A program made the translations under genes and the position numbers. A stretch of 64,000 nucleotides of DNA, taken from positions 67,248,633-67,312,632 of the forward strand of contig OY294068.1 in NCBI GenBank assembly GCA_958510875.1, written 5' to 3'. The DNA is from Endomychus coccineus. Its lineage: Eukaryota > Arthropoda > Insecta > Coleoptera > Endomychidae. Each line of letters begins with the position of its first letter. The first letter of the stretch is position 1. The notes under the pieces are model-generated. The model was not told the origin of the DNA, searched no databases, and saw nothing but the letters and a program-made list of their open reading frames with translations. This document shows, one piece after another, positions 10,915 to 22,019 of the stretch.

Positions 10915-11475
10915 CTCAGACGAGCCACCCCGTATATTTCTTATCCCATAGTGAGTGGAAAAATCTCCCGAAACACGTCGAATCATTTTGTTTGGGGGAC
11001 ATCTTTTGACGTATATTTGAGGCTTGAACGAGCAACCCCCTAATAGGGGGCGCTTCAACCCCTCGAAATTGAATAGGGGAGAGGGGTTGAGTGATACGTT
11101 ATTTGAAAGGTATTGGAAGCCTCTTTACAACGGTGTATGAAAAACTTAAATTTGATGAACCGTTTTCGCCAAAAATTAATTTTGTTGCTCGAATGCGCCA
11201 CCTTGAATACTTTGGTTATTTGTACAATGTACAAGCTCATTTTTATCTGGTTTTAACGTTTCTTCGATCATTTCATGATTTTAATCAATCTGTTGAGTTA
11301 CTGCTTTGCTGATTTGTTTAAAATTTCAAAAAATATGGTGTACACATTGCAAGAACGTGTTGAGCTGGTTAGCCTTTATTACCAAAATCAAAATTATGCC
11401 CGAGCGGCTGCAAGGATATTTAACGAAAACCATCCTGAACGTAGCGTTCGCCATAATGTTGATCGTTTATAACTG
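10915..11475 (+). mobile_element. 5' fragment of a Tc1/mariner-type element with an HTH transposase start
   Basis: The segment contains the recognisable start of a transposase (11335-11472), preceded by about 400 bp that would be its leader and terminal region. That leader includes ccccgtatatttcttat near 10928, similar in style to Tc1/mariner termini. No matching right end is present, so the element is truncated. Confidence 0.5.
11335..11472 (+). pseudogene. N-terminal helix-turn-helix of a Tc1/mariner-type transposase, truncated
   Basis: The start MVYTLQERVELVSLYYQNQN continues as YARAAARIFNENHPERSVRH. This is the N-terminal DUF4817-type helix-turn-helix of insect IS630/Tc1-like transposases, in which an ERVE(I/L)V block is followed by a paired AARIF(N) and HP motif. 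The domain would bind the element ends. The frame stops after 45 codons, and no downstream DDE catalytic motif was found within a kilobase, so it is a remnant. Confidence 0.7.
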
Positions 11476-11929
11476 TAAAAGTCGAGAAGCGATCGTTTTA
11501 ACATTTGGTGAATTCCTTTATATTAATAAACATATTCTGAGAATTTCAAGCTCTTAGGTATTTTAATTGTTGAGATATTGAATGTTCAAAAAAACACGCT
11601 TTTTCAACTTTCAACGCAATTTGCAGATTAACAATGGCACTTGGGGTATCGCACCAGATCTCATTTTTTGGATAATTAAGTGAGGAACAAAAAACTATAG
11701 GTGTATAATGCTAAAAATGCACAAGAAAGGAGATATAAAGAAAAATGTAAAAAAAGTCATTCTTTTTTCACAAATTGTGAAATTAAAAAGAAGCACAACT
11801 TTTACAAAGTACGGGTGACGATAATCGTATCCTACGGCAAAAAATACATAAGAATCAATCGAAACATTGCTACCGCCCGGAAAATGCCGGCAAAAATCTC
11901 CGCCGTCTGGTCTAAGTAGGAGTTCATAT

Positions 11930-14240
11930 TCAAAATAAAAATGGCAAATATAGTGACCACTTACCTATAAAGGTAATCGATTAATCGATTACTAAGAGAA
12001 CTTTTTCAATTTAATTCCGGAATTTAGATTTTCTTCCAGAAAAAAATCAATATTATTCCAAGCTCCATGATTCGGTTATAACCAAGATTGAATAGTCCAG
12101 CTCTAATATAGTTATTTAATTCAATATACCATAAACATTTCAAACAATCTGTGATCGACTATAATATCGGTAATAAACGTAAATGTTAAGAACGTATTTA
12201 CATAAATCTGCGATTAATATGAAGAAGTGCTAAAATGTGAAAGCAATTGTCCATGGATAAGAATTCAACCTTAGAAGATGTGGTCGATATATTTAGGAAC
12301 CATAATAAAGAATAACTTAATGTGGAATAGTATTATAAATTGATAATTTACCAGACTTGCTCGTCGTCTGATTAGCCGGAACTCCTCTTGTCATTATGAT
12401 AATATCATCGTCATGTTTTGTTCATTCATGGAAAAAGAATAAGTACTTGATGAAATTTTGGTTAGCTGATTGAGGTTCGTAAGTAAATGCTCTTAGCATA
12501 CTGATGAATAAACATTCATATTAGATGAAAGAAGCTTCATGAAGCTTGAAAGATTAGCTAAAACTATTGGGACATTCAACTCGACAGCTGGTGAGTTTAG
12601 AATACACGGCCGGGCACGCCGGATCATTTTATACCGCAGAAAATAAAAATATATTATGTTCAATTCCTAAAAGTATGTGTAAAGAAAATTAACTGCTATA
12701 ACATAAAAGAATTAGATGTTCCGAAGGGGTACCACAGGAGACTCAGGGCTTATGCTAACTTTTAAGAATATCTTTTCAGAAAGATAAAATTAAAAGAATG
12801 TGGCAAACTATGCCAATTTTTTCTGACTGATTACAAAAATGAATAATAGAAACAATTGAAACATATTTGTATGGGGTTCAAATAATTGATAAAAATATAT
12901 GTTTTTGAAATACACAAAAAGCCCTAGTGACTCAGGTGCCAACGGCATTCAAGGAGAAAAAAAATATTCTTGAAATTTCGAATACTGGAAGTAAGAGGGA
13001 AACAGAAGAGGAATTGAATTATTGTAGATACTTTCCTAAACATGAGTTATTGATTGGAATTGTTTTCTTTCGAGCTGCTATACTTACCGGCATCGAGGTA
13101 AAAAGATGAAGAATAATACTGTAACTCGACCAATTTTAAAGAAAACAGATTTGCCGGGCAAGTGTAAGTCAAATCTAACGCAAAGTGCAAATACCAAATA
13201 AAGCTTGGGCTATGAAAGTATCTAGAATGCAGGAGACGTCTCCTCAAACAGGTCCCATGAACGAAGTCGCGAGCCAAGCATACCTGCAAGATATCATTCT
13301 AATGTCCACGCGGACGAAATTGCGAGTACCTACAGCTAGTTTATTAAATGTGTAGACAGTTTTGTGCTCCAACTAGTTTTTTTCGGATTTGCTACGGTTT
13401 TTTCAACTATTTTAATTGGACTATATTCAATAATAGAAAACGTGATTCGAAAGAAGATTGTTCCTTCACCAGAAGTTGAAATAGGTATCTCGAAAAATAT
13501 GTTGATGAGATTCATTCATAAAAACCAAATACAAGTTGAATTTTCACGACATAAAACCTATAGTATTGAGCCACTAATGATCATCCGATGATATAAAAAC
13601 TTCCGCTATTAACGCAATCGGTTATAAGACCTTGTTCGTTTATCGTAGATTGTTTTATCAGCGTATGATATTACGTGACCTGTGTATAACAATTGGAATT
13701 GGAAAAGAAAATAGTCTTCATTTTCTCTGAAAAAAATTTCTTCATAGCTTTTAGAATGGAAATTGAGATGAGGTAGTAAGCTTTTCTATTCGATGCTCAT
13801 TAGAATAAACTGTGAATAATCGATCACTGACTTCCCTTACTTTTTCACGCACTTGTGCGAGTCAAATTAATGTAGGAATAGAAAACGTATTAGAAATGAT
13901 TCAGACTCAGCTAATAAAAAACGTTAAATAAATTATACTTTATGTTACATTGAAATTGTATTCAAATGGTCTACATAACAAATTTTTGAACTACGCGTGT
14001 GTTGGAATCTTCATTCGGTACGCTAATTGTAGGGATATTAAGTTTTCAAAGGTTGGCATTACTAATTTTTGACTTTGGCACTTCAACATGAACTTCACTT
14101 TTGTTTACAATCTTTCATAATTCACGTATACTAAATATTACCAACCCAAAATACCAACCTAAGAATAAAGGATGAAACTCATTAATTGCGTGAATTTTCT
14201 TTCTATAAAAAATGTAATATAAACGCGGAGTAGAAAAAAT
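11930..14240. other. Unassigned stretch
   Basis: Contains short open frames such as 12927-13109 plus, 13047-13289 minus and 13364-13591 plus. None has recognisable domains. No repeat structure was seen. Confidence 0.3.
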
Positions 14241-14242
14241 AG

Positions 14243-14331
14243 TATAGAGAACTTGTTTCATAAGGCGTTTTGGCGCACTCGCTCAAACTTGACTTGGTGC
14301 GCCCAAACCGTCCTAATGAAACTAGTTCTCT
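14243..14331. repeat. Hairpin-forming insertion next to the mariner
   Basis: agagaacttgtttcataagg on the left is the imperfect reverse complement of tcctaatgaaactagttctc on the right, and ttggcgcac pairs with gtgcgccc. The arms are about 34 bp and the loop about 20 bp. It ends immediately before the TA target site of the mariner at 14336. Confidence 0.6.
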
Positions 14332-14849
14332 AGTACGAGGGCAAGGTGAAAAGTCACTGAAAAATAAAACAGATGGCATCACAATCTAAGATTCCATGTG
14401 ATATTTGTGGTGTACCATCTTTAACTACAACGCATTGAAAAACTGATATGTCATTCTGTTCTGTTTTGACACCCATCGAAAGGAAGCCACTTTGACAACA
14501 TGGAAACAAGTGAATTTCGCGTCTTGATTAAACATTTAGTGGAGTCATTCTACGGAAAAATGAGGCGAGGTTCGTAAAAATTTGATAGAGTTTGGGGAGG
14601 TGGAAAAAGTTGTTTCTTGTGATAAGAATAATGATATCAGAATTTCTACAAGAAATATTTGGTGGAACCATCCCAAACATCCCAAAAACTGGTTTCTGGC
14701 CATTTTTTTAGGTCAGTTTTGAAGTTTTAATTTTTTTCAACCCCTTAGACTTGTGACTGAGGTTTGGGAGTTGGACCCTTTCATTGTCCATGTTCAAGGA
14801 AGCTTTGATTCAAATTTGGAGTGTTTGCAATCATACCTTCCCCTAGAAT

Positions 14850-14944
<95 letters not shown>

Positions 14945-14945
14945 C
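14850..14945. repeat. (TA)n microsatellite in the left arm of TFB-2
   Basis: About 95 bp of near-perfect TA dinucleotides with one AA interruption near 14923. It mirrors the tract at 15725-15804. Confidence 0.95.
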
Positions 14946-15724
14946 GTTTTTGATGAGATTATTGAATTTAATAACGTTAAATTTTTAACAGCCGATTAAA
15001 ATTATAGATTAGACATTATTAGATTGGAAAGTCGGACATCCTCTTAAAACAGAAAAATACAGAAAAAAAAACATAATAAGATAGACAATATTTATACCTG
15101 TCATTGTTTTATAAAAATAGTTTTTATCTCATAATATTGGTAGGCGTGGTCCACATCATCAGAAGTAAATTTTTGTCGCGTCTTGAATTAGAAAAAGCGC
15201 AGGTGATGTTGTATTATATACCTATATATTCTATAATAATTAATATGTGTAGTAAAAAAAAATGTCACTATGTCACAAGCGGACCTCAAATAAATGATGT
15301 ATATGTTTTCTCACATAGATATGCAAAAAAGCCATATCTATACTCTAAGAACGATATTATAGTGATAAAATGCTATTATAATACAATAAAGATGGGAAAT
15401 CTGCGCCCGCATATATATATGCCGTAAATGGCCAAGAAATGAGCTGATCTCATAAAACAAGTTATACCACGTCAAACTATATAAAATAACCTTCAATTTG
15501 AGCCCAAAAAGAGTACTCTGCGATTTGTTTGCCGTAATGGGGGTCATCTTCAAGATTTGGGCCAAATCTCCCAAATTTGGATTTTTATCAAAACTGTTAA
15601 ATATTTTACCTTCATCTTTGGATCACTTATTACGATCACCATGATCTACTTTGACACCAAATTTCATCCAATTTGGTGGAGATTTGATCAAAATAGCCCA
15701 ATTTTAATTTTTACCCCGAAAAAC

Positions 15725-15804
<80 letters not shown>
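15725..15804. repeat. (TA)n microsatellite in the right arm of TFB-2
   Basis: About 80 bp of perfect TA repeats, flanked by cgaaaaacg on one side and tctagggg on the other. It is the mirror of the left-arm tract. Confidence 0.95.
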
Positions 15805-15806
<2 letters not shown>

Positions 15807-16099
15807 TAGGGGAAGTATTGATTGCAAACACTCCAAATTTGAACCAAAGGTTCCTTGAACATGGACAATAAAAGGGTCCAACTCCCAAACCTCAGTCACA
15901 AGTCTAAGGGGTTGAAAAGAATTAAAACTTCAAAACTGACCTAAGAAAATGCCCAGAAACCAGATTTCTTGTAGAAATTCTGGAATATCATTATTCTTAT
16001 CACAAGAAACAACTTTTTCCACCTCCCCAATCTCTATCAAATTTTTACGAACCTCGCCTCTTTTTTCCGTAGAATGACTCCACTAATTATTTCTTGAGT

Positions 16100-17150
16100 G
16101 GATAAAATATTACGCCAACCAAAGCATCGCTTGTTAAGCATTATGGTGACTCACCATCGATGCACGAGTTTGCTGAGGCTATGGGCATCTCAAGTGAACA
16201 TGTACGGAACATTTTGAACACATTTTTGAATACGGGAAAGTTATCTGCCAGACGGGGGCCCCATTTGCTCTCTATTGACAACAAACGCGACCGTGTGACA
16301 ACTTCAAAGGAATGTTTGGCGATGTTCAAAGGCTTTAAAAAGAACTTTTTGCGCCGTTTCGTAACCCTAAATGGAACATGGATCCATCACACAACACAAG
16401 AGACTAGAGAACAGTCGAAACAGTGGACTTGTCTTTGCATTAGTTTTTGAATATGGGAAAGCTATCTGCCAGATGGGTGCCATATTTGCTCTCTGTTGTC
16501 AATAAACGCGACCGTATGACAACTTCAAAGGAATGTTTGGCGATGTTCAAGAGCTTTAAGAAGGACTTTTTGCACCGTTTCGTGACCGTGAACGAAACAT
16601 GGATCCATCACAACACACAAGCTACTAACAGCCGAAACAGTGGACTTGTTTTGGCGAATCGAAGCCGAAAAAGTCCAAAGTGGGTTTACCGGTCAATAAA
16701 GTCATGGCGACAGTTTTTTGGAATGCACAGTATCATCCGTATCGATTACCTTGAAAAAAGGCAAAACGATCACCGGCGTATATTATGCAGAACTGTTGGA
16801 TCGATTCGACCCCGATTTGAAGCGAAAGTGGCCGAATTTGGCAAAGAAAAAAGTGCTCTTCCACCAGGACAACGCACCTTCGCACAGGTTCGCAGTTGTA
16901 ATGGCAAAATTGCATGAATTGCGCTACGAATTGGTTCGTCATCCACCATATTCTCCAGATTTGACCCCAGCGATTTTTATATCTATTTCCAAACTTAAAG
17001 CTAAGGCTCGACGGAAAGAGCTTTGGCTCCAACGACGCGGTCATCGCTGAAACAAACGCTTATTTTGAAGGATTGCCGAAATTGTATTATTTGGAAGGGA
17101 TCGAAAAATTAGAAAACGTTGGGCGAAGTGTATCGGGCTACAAGGAGAAA
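16100..17150 (+). pseudogene. Mariner transposase 1, frame-shifted, with internal duplication
   Basis: The DNA-binding part is seen as MHEFAEAMGISSEHVRNILN. The catalytic part appears in another frame as KKVLFHQDNAPSH and HPPYSPDLTP, followed by KARRKELWLQRR. A transposase of this family would have three catalytic Asp residues. Here the first site reads NETWIHH or NGTWIHH where DETW is usual. The second (HQDNAPSH) is kept. The third is lost, since PDLTP is followed by AIFIS rather than a D-bearing block. A stretch of about 221 bp is present twice in tandem (from about 16222 and about 16443) with clear divergence between copies. Several frameshifts add to this, so the gene is dead. Confidence 0.9.
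16222..16664 (+). repeat. Tandem duplication inside mariner 1, offset about 221 bp
   Basis: Both halves contain tttttgaatayggg, tatctgccaga, acgcgaccgt, caacttcaaaggaatgtttg and catggatccatcaca. The two copies differ at many positions, too many for a very recent slip duplication given the otherwise modest decay of the element. Confidence 0.85.
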
Positions 17151-17516
17151 TAAAATAAGTTTTCGTCAAATAAATCATTTCTTGTTTAATTTTTCAGGGA
17201 CTTTTCACCGTGCCCTCGTATACTATTACAACTCTATGTTTTATACTGACACCAGCGTCAGGTAGACTTTCGAAATTATACTATAATATAACCTTGTTTT
17301 ATACTGACATCTGTCACATGAACTGCAAAATTTAAGTAAACACATATAAAACAGACTGAGATTTATATCATTGACGTCACTTGAACCTTAAAATTAGAAT
17401 TTCAGACACTATATTTATAACCCGAGAAACACTGTTGTCATGAATATCGATAAAAACGCGGCTTATGCGTTCAAATTAATTACAATTATACAACGTATAG
17501 TGAGAATAGTCTAGAT

Positions 17517-18163
17517 CACGGTCGTACATACAGGTCTGAGAACTCGTATGTTTGACATGAGTCTTTTACGCGTCGCCAAACTTGTAGTCCCTCGCTCAGC
17601 CACTAGCTAGCGCTTGGATCGAAGTTTGATGTCAGGATTAGGCGTCATATCGTTCAAATTTCAAGCCCCACAATACAAAGATTGATAGATAATAACCGCA
17701 CATTTTAAGTGAAATAATTTTTCTCGTAACGCAATATTTACTATTCTGATTTGAGAGAGGAATGGAACTGTTACTCTTGACAAAATGTATTGCTCACCTT
17801 AAAAATAACTTCATAAAAGACCTCTTTAAAACGATTTCTTTCCGGAATCGCAAGCATCCACTTTTTTCGCATTTCCGCATCTTTCGGCACTTCAAAAACA
17901 GAAGTTTTTTGCTTTACACTTTTGGACCCCGTTTTGCATTTCGGCACAATGCACGGTTTCGTCATATTTTTCTAAAAACGCAGGTATTCCTTGTGTTTAC
18001 AAGTCAAGAATGACAGTTGTCAGAGAACACGGCGTATAGTGTCAGAGATCAATCTTCGACTACTGCGCCACCTTTTTGGTACTACGCGTCAGTTGACGCT
18101 TGGCGGAGTCACTTCTCACATAGGAAACAGCCTCGAGTTCCCAGACCTGTATGTACGACCGTG
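17517..18163 (-). mobile_element. P-superfamily non-autonomous element, copy 1
   Basis: The terminal inverted repeats read CACGGTCGTACATACAGGTC inward from both ends. The element is flanked by a perfect 8-bp duplication GTCTAGAT (17509-17516 and 18164-18171). Ends beginning CA, an 8-bp duplication and an encoded THAP-type DNA-binding exon together match the P element superfamily. The duplication also resembles the GC-centred palindromic target preference of P elements. At 647 bp it keeps only the first transposase exon and the ends. A sister copy of 646 bp in the opposite orientation lies at 28372-29017. Near 18025 on the minus strand a partial internal copy of the terminal motif precedes the coding start. 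Confidence 0.9.
17798..17965 (-). pseudogene. THAP-domain first exon of a P-like transposase, copy 1
   Basis: The minus-strand ATG at 17965 opens MTKPCIVPKCKTG, then KTSVFEVPKDAEMRKKWML and AIPERNRFKEVFYE. This is the N-terminal half of a THAP zinc finger: the first C-x4-C pair, the F-x-(V/F)-P motif and a K-x-W motif. It ends at AAG followed by GTGAGCA, a splice donor. The second metal pair (C-x2-H) and the AVPxxF box would be in the next exon, which this deletion derivative lacks. The open frame is undamaged through 56 codons. Confidence 0.85.
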
Positions 18164-18174
18164 GTCTAGATCGA

Positions 18175-19430
18175 CACAGATAGCCTCAAAACTAATATTT
18201 TCCTGAAAATGCAGAAACATTTTTTAAACCGATTACAATACTACGCATAGTGAGGGAAGTGATTGAATTTCAAATAAGAGTAAACTTATACTTCTATTCC
18301 GTTTTCAAAAATAATATACTCTCTAATTTCATAATATTAGTGAAAATAAGTTGCACATTCAACGATTAAAAGAGCATAATCTTTTATGATTGTCAAACAA
18401 TTTCAATTATCTCATTTATACAGGTCAGATGCTTCAATATCACATCAACTCTTCAAGTCCTACATAATATATTCGAATATTTTCAAAAATAACAAATTAC
18501 TTTTATGTTCAATTATATCTTCAATTGAGATAATATTTTACGAAAATATTGGATACTTAAATACATCCAATTTGCTATTTAGATTGTTATTCACTTGGCT
18601 ATCTTTAAAAAAATTATCAATGCATTTATTCGCATTTTAACACTTAATGGAATTTCCTTTATCATTAGGGAAATCCGAGAACAAATTTCTTTCCGGAATT
18701 TATTATTCCACTTTAAATAGTTTCTTGGGTAATATTTGATAATGTCATTCATCGTCAGAGGAGTTTTATCCAAAGATAAAACTCAATTTCAACGAAAAAT
18801 GTGTCGGTTATGGAAATTTCCCAGCATGCAAGATTGAAAATTATAATAGCATGTTCTGGATTCCTTTCCAAATTTCTTTGCTAGTTAATAATGAATGTTG
18901 CGTTTATAATCATTTAACCCACCTACTTCACTAGCAGAAAATTAATCCAAAATTAGAGCAACATTTTGAACTAATGGTTATTACTAATTCCATTAATTCT
19001 ACTGTTGAATATTCATTATGAATTGTTTCTATTCTTAATGTTACATATTTATAAATGTTCCAACTATTCAAGTTTTAATTCATTCATCATCTGCATCCAA
19101 GAGAAAGAGAAAGTAGTTATTCAAGAAAACCAACTTCTATATTCATAAAATAATTCATTATAACAGACCTAGACAAAACAAAAAGAAAGGAACACCATCT
19201 TCTCTCTCGCGTAAAGGATACTATCACAATATTTGAATATACTGAACCTACCCAAGTTACCATCAAGTTGCATAAGTAAAGGAGCAACTATTTTCATTCA
19301 AATGCTTCATGTTTTGAGGATATCCACAATTTTCGAAGGAATCCAATCTATACTGTCAACCTTGGTTATCTCCGCAATGACAATACAATAGTATGAAGTT
19401 TACACTGGATAGAATAAATATTTATAATAT
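18175..19430. other. Unassigned AT-rich stretch
   Basis: No recognisable gene or repeat. Small open frames at 18386-18640 plus and 18591-18773 minus look like chance frames in AT-rich DNA. Confidence 0.3.
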
Positions 19431-19431
19431 A

Positions 19432-20101
19432 TAGGATCATCCAGAAAGAGCGTACCATTGGTAATTTCTTGACGACGTCGTTCTAATCAGCAAACTATTT
19501 TTACACTAATTATAATGATGAAATTGGAAACAAAATTCAACACCCCTTTTTTGTGTTTTTGAACAAAATAAATTACGTTTTAAATGTATATTAAGATGTA
19601 GAATAAGATTGGTTATTATAATCACTAGAATGAAAAATAACGTAGTTGTAAAAACTAGCTTAGGATTAGGAGGATATAGAAACAAATGGCAATCATTTAT
19701 AATGGAGTTAAAAAATATGAAGAACTAAATTTGAATAAAAAACTTATCAACAACCGTATTTTTTAAATTTAGTTCTTCACATTGATTTAACTCCATTATA
19801 AATTATAATTTGTTTAGAATTCGTTGAGGACCTTATAATTCAGTTATTTTTCATTCTATCGAGAAGTTTATAACAATCAATCTTATTCTATATACCAATA
19901 TCTTTCATAAAAAATAAAATATACAGATGTTCTATTTAAAAAATTGTTATTTTGTTGAAAAACTCAAAAATGCGATGTTGAATTTTTATCCATTCCAGTT
20001 TGTAATCAACGGAAAAAACTACTAGTTTGCTAATCAGAACGACATCGTAGCTATAAAAATATAAAGTTGACAATGGTGCGAACTTAATCTGGATCAACCT
20101 G
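19432..20101. mobile_element. Palindromic MITE with TA target site
   Basis: The left end reads TAGGATCATCCAGA and the right end, read inward, CAGGTTGATCCAGA, both next to TA. Similarity between the arms extends far inward: cgtcgttctaatcagcaaac pairs with the reverse of gtttgctaatcagaacgac. Nearer the centre, gaagaactaaatt pairs with aatttagttcttc around 19745. The element is thus one large imperfect palindrome of about 670 bp with no coding sequence. TA duplication and the ends suggest a Tc1/mariner-type source. Confidence 0.8.
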
Positions 20102-20104
20102 TAT

Positions 20105-22000
20105 AAATACCTGACTTAATTCACTTGAATTCAGTTCTAACGTAGGTACTCTAAATAATTCTTAAGTAGCCACCTTCTTCGAATATATCTCGATGAGCAT
20201 GGACGAAATTATGGAATATTTTTTGTAATCGCAATTATGTACTTGAAAATAACATGGTAATGCGGTCACTATTTAAAAAGCCTCCTTCTTCCGATCCATC
20301 TTCTTTGGATAAACAATCGATTTTTTACATGAAATCTGAAATGGAGGAGCATGGTCTTATAGACTGGACTTTACCTGCAGATATATTATATGATTGAGCA
20401 AAAATATTTCTAAGGGCGGAAGATAAAAAAATTCGAAACGTAATATTCTAACCTACCTGAAATTTATTATTACTATTTATTGAATATTTGATATAATAAA
20501 TGTGATGATGATGTCTAGACATTTTATCAATATCATTTCGAAAAATACTCATTTCCCAGACTAGGATTAACAAAATGCTAATGCAGGTTTCGAACTGTTC
20601 TTTCTTCACTCGCCATTGCAATATATCAAAGATTTTTTTAAAAAGATTCATATTTCTAATGACAATGTTACCTACTCATTTGAAAGTCATGTTTGAAGTA
20701 GGTTGATGATATCAGGAACTGTCGCAACACTTAATGATAGTTATTATACATTTTACTTACTTAGCACTATCTCTTAATATATCTAGTTTTCAACGATTAC
20801 CCCTCCTCATACCTTAAACTCTTGCTTCTTGGTCTATATTATTTGATATTTATTGAGTATTCAATATATGAGCAGCAGACAATAAGCGCAGTCAGATAAA
20901 ATTTCAGGTCGACTCTTATAGGTCAATTGCGCACCCGGTACGTTTCGTTACTATACACTAATAATTACTGTTTGATATTTGAGAATGTTATCGGGGATAG
21001 GCAGGAACGTATTTTATTCAATCAATCAATTTAGTTTAAGGCAATATTCAGTACCCAACACCTGAAAAGAAATTCAAATGAAATAAAATATTACATACTT
21101 TTTTCCAAACTCATAACATACACTCAAAATAATATCGAATCTCTTAATACTATTGTTGACATATAAATTAATCAAGTTAGTTACATACAATCGTTTTATA
21201 AATTAGAATGTACGTGTTAATCTTCCAATATAAGTACGTCAATAAACTCAAAAATATCAGGATGCTTTTTGTGGAAACGTGAGTTAAAATGACTGTGATT
21301 ACAAGCATTTGCTGTGAGTTCTTTATTGCTGCTTCAAGAGAGTTCTGGAGGTAAAACAGAATGGTCGAAAGATATTTGATTTTCAACTAATTAATCAGCA
21401 TCGCCTCATTCTGAGAAATATCAAAGTAAAGGAGTTTCATCAAGCAATACTGTAATTCGTTAAAGTTTAAAAATAATAAAAATATAAGTCCCTAAAGATT
21501 GCTAGAGCTCTTTGAAGATGGCTCCTTAACATCGGTTCAATTCATATATATTCAAAACGGGTTCTGTACATTATTTAGTGGAATAATGCCAAATGTAGGG
21601 CTTCGCAGAACCGAGACAAGAGCGAGAGTTGACTCGGTCTTGGAGCGAATACTCAACTTCTCGACTGAGAACAAGAGCGAGAAGTTCCCAATCCTCGCTA
21701 TGGTTCTCGTTACTCTCGTTTGCGCTTGACAATAAGTGAGTACCTCTTGTAATTCTCTAGACGCGCTGTCATAACATGTAAGCAAGCAGTAAAAACATTG
21801 ACCCATGGCGCAGTCTAATCCTCTAGTTAACGGATAGCTTCAATAACAATCTGTAGCAGAGTAATAATGAGACTGAGAGTAGGCTAGATTCCTAGTATTC
21901 GAAATTACCATCGTTGGCGCGGGAACACGTGCTTGGAGACCAGAACAGAATATGTTGAAGCCAGAAATATCTGCAATCACACAATAAACGCTAAAATAAG
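20105..22000. other. Unassigned stretch with a GAG/CTC-rich patch
   Basis: Mostly featureless. Between about 21600 and 21730 there is a G+C-richer patch full of gagcgag, gagaac and ctcgtt motifs (for example gagaacaagagcgag and its near-inverse ctcgctatggttctc). It starts with gggcttcgcagaacc, which looks like a transposon end, but no partner end was found. Confidence 0.35.
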
Positions 22001-22019
22001 ATCAAAACTCATCGTCTGA

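Larger units (their letters stand above)
14537..16085. mobile_element. TAGT-ended fold-back element TFB-2 inserted in mariner 1
   Basis: The ends read TAGTGGAGTCATTCTACGG inward on both sides and are flanked by a 3-bp duplication ATT (14534-14536 and 16086-16088). The arms are long inverted repeats of about 310 bp. Each continues into a (TA)n tract and then acgttttt, so the microsatellite sits at mirror positions in both arms. The central part (about 14955-15720) has no convincing protein. No transposase is encoded, so mobilisation in trans is inferred. Confidence 0.85.
14336..17218 (+). mobile_element. Mariner element 1, interrupted and dead
   Basis: The element is bounded by TA at 14334-14335 and at 17219-17220. 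The ends are inverted: the left reads CGAGGGCAAGGTGAAAAGTC inward and the right reads CGAGGGCACGGTGAAAAGTC. Transposase fragments between them are mariner-like. A 1549-bp fold-back element is inserted at 14537-16085. The uninterrupted join can be checked against the second mariner at 39430-39480, which reads straight through aaacattatttcttgag. Without the insert the element is about 1.33 kb, and it also carries an internal duplication. Confidence 0.9.

Noticed and set aside
15130..15185. CTGATGA on the minus strand as another hammerhead
   Set aside because: No GAAAC block or pairing stems follow; single CTGATGA matches also occur by chance at 9618, 12500, 36060 and 39316.
14537..16085. CACTA (EnSpm/CMC) transposon
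   Set aside because: The element ends in CACTA but begins with TAGTG, which is the reverse of CACTA polarity; no CMC transposase was found.
16733..17044. 103-codon minus-strand frame in mariner 1
   Set aside because: Shadow of the mariner transposase on the other strand.
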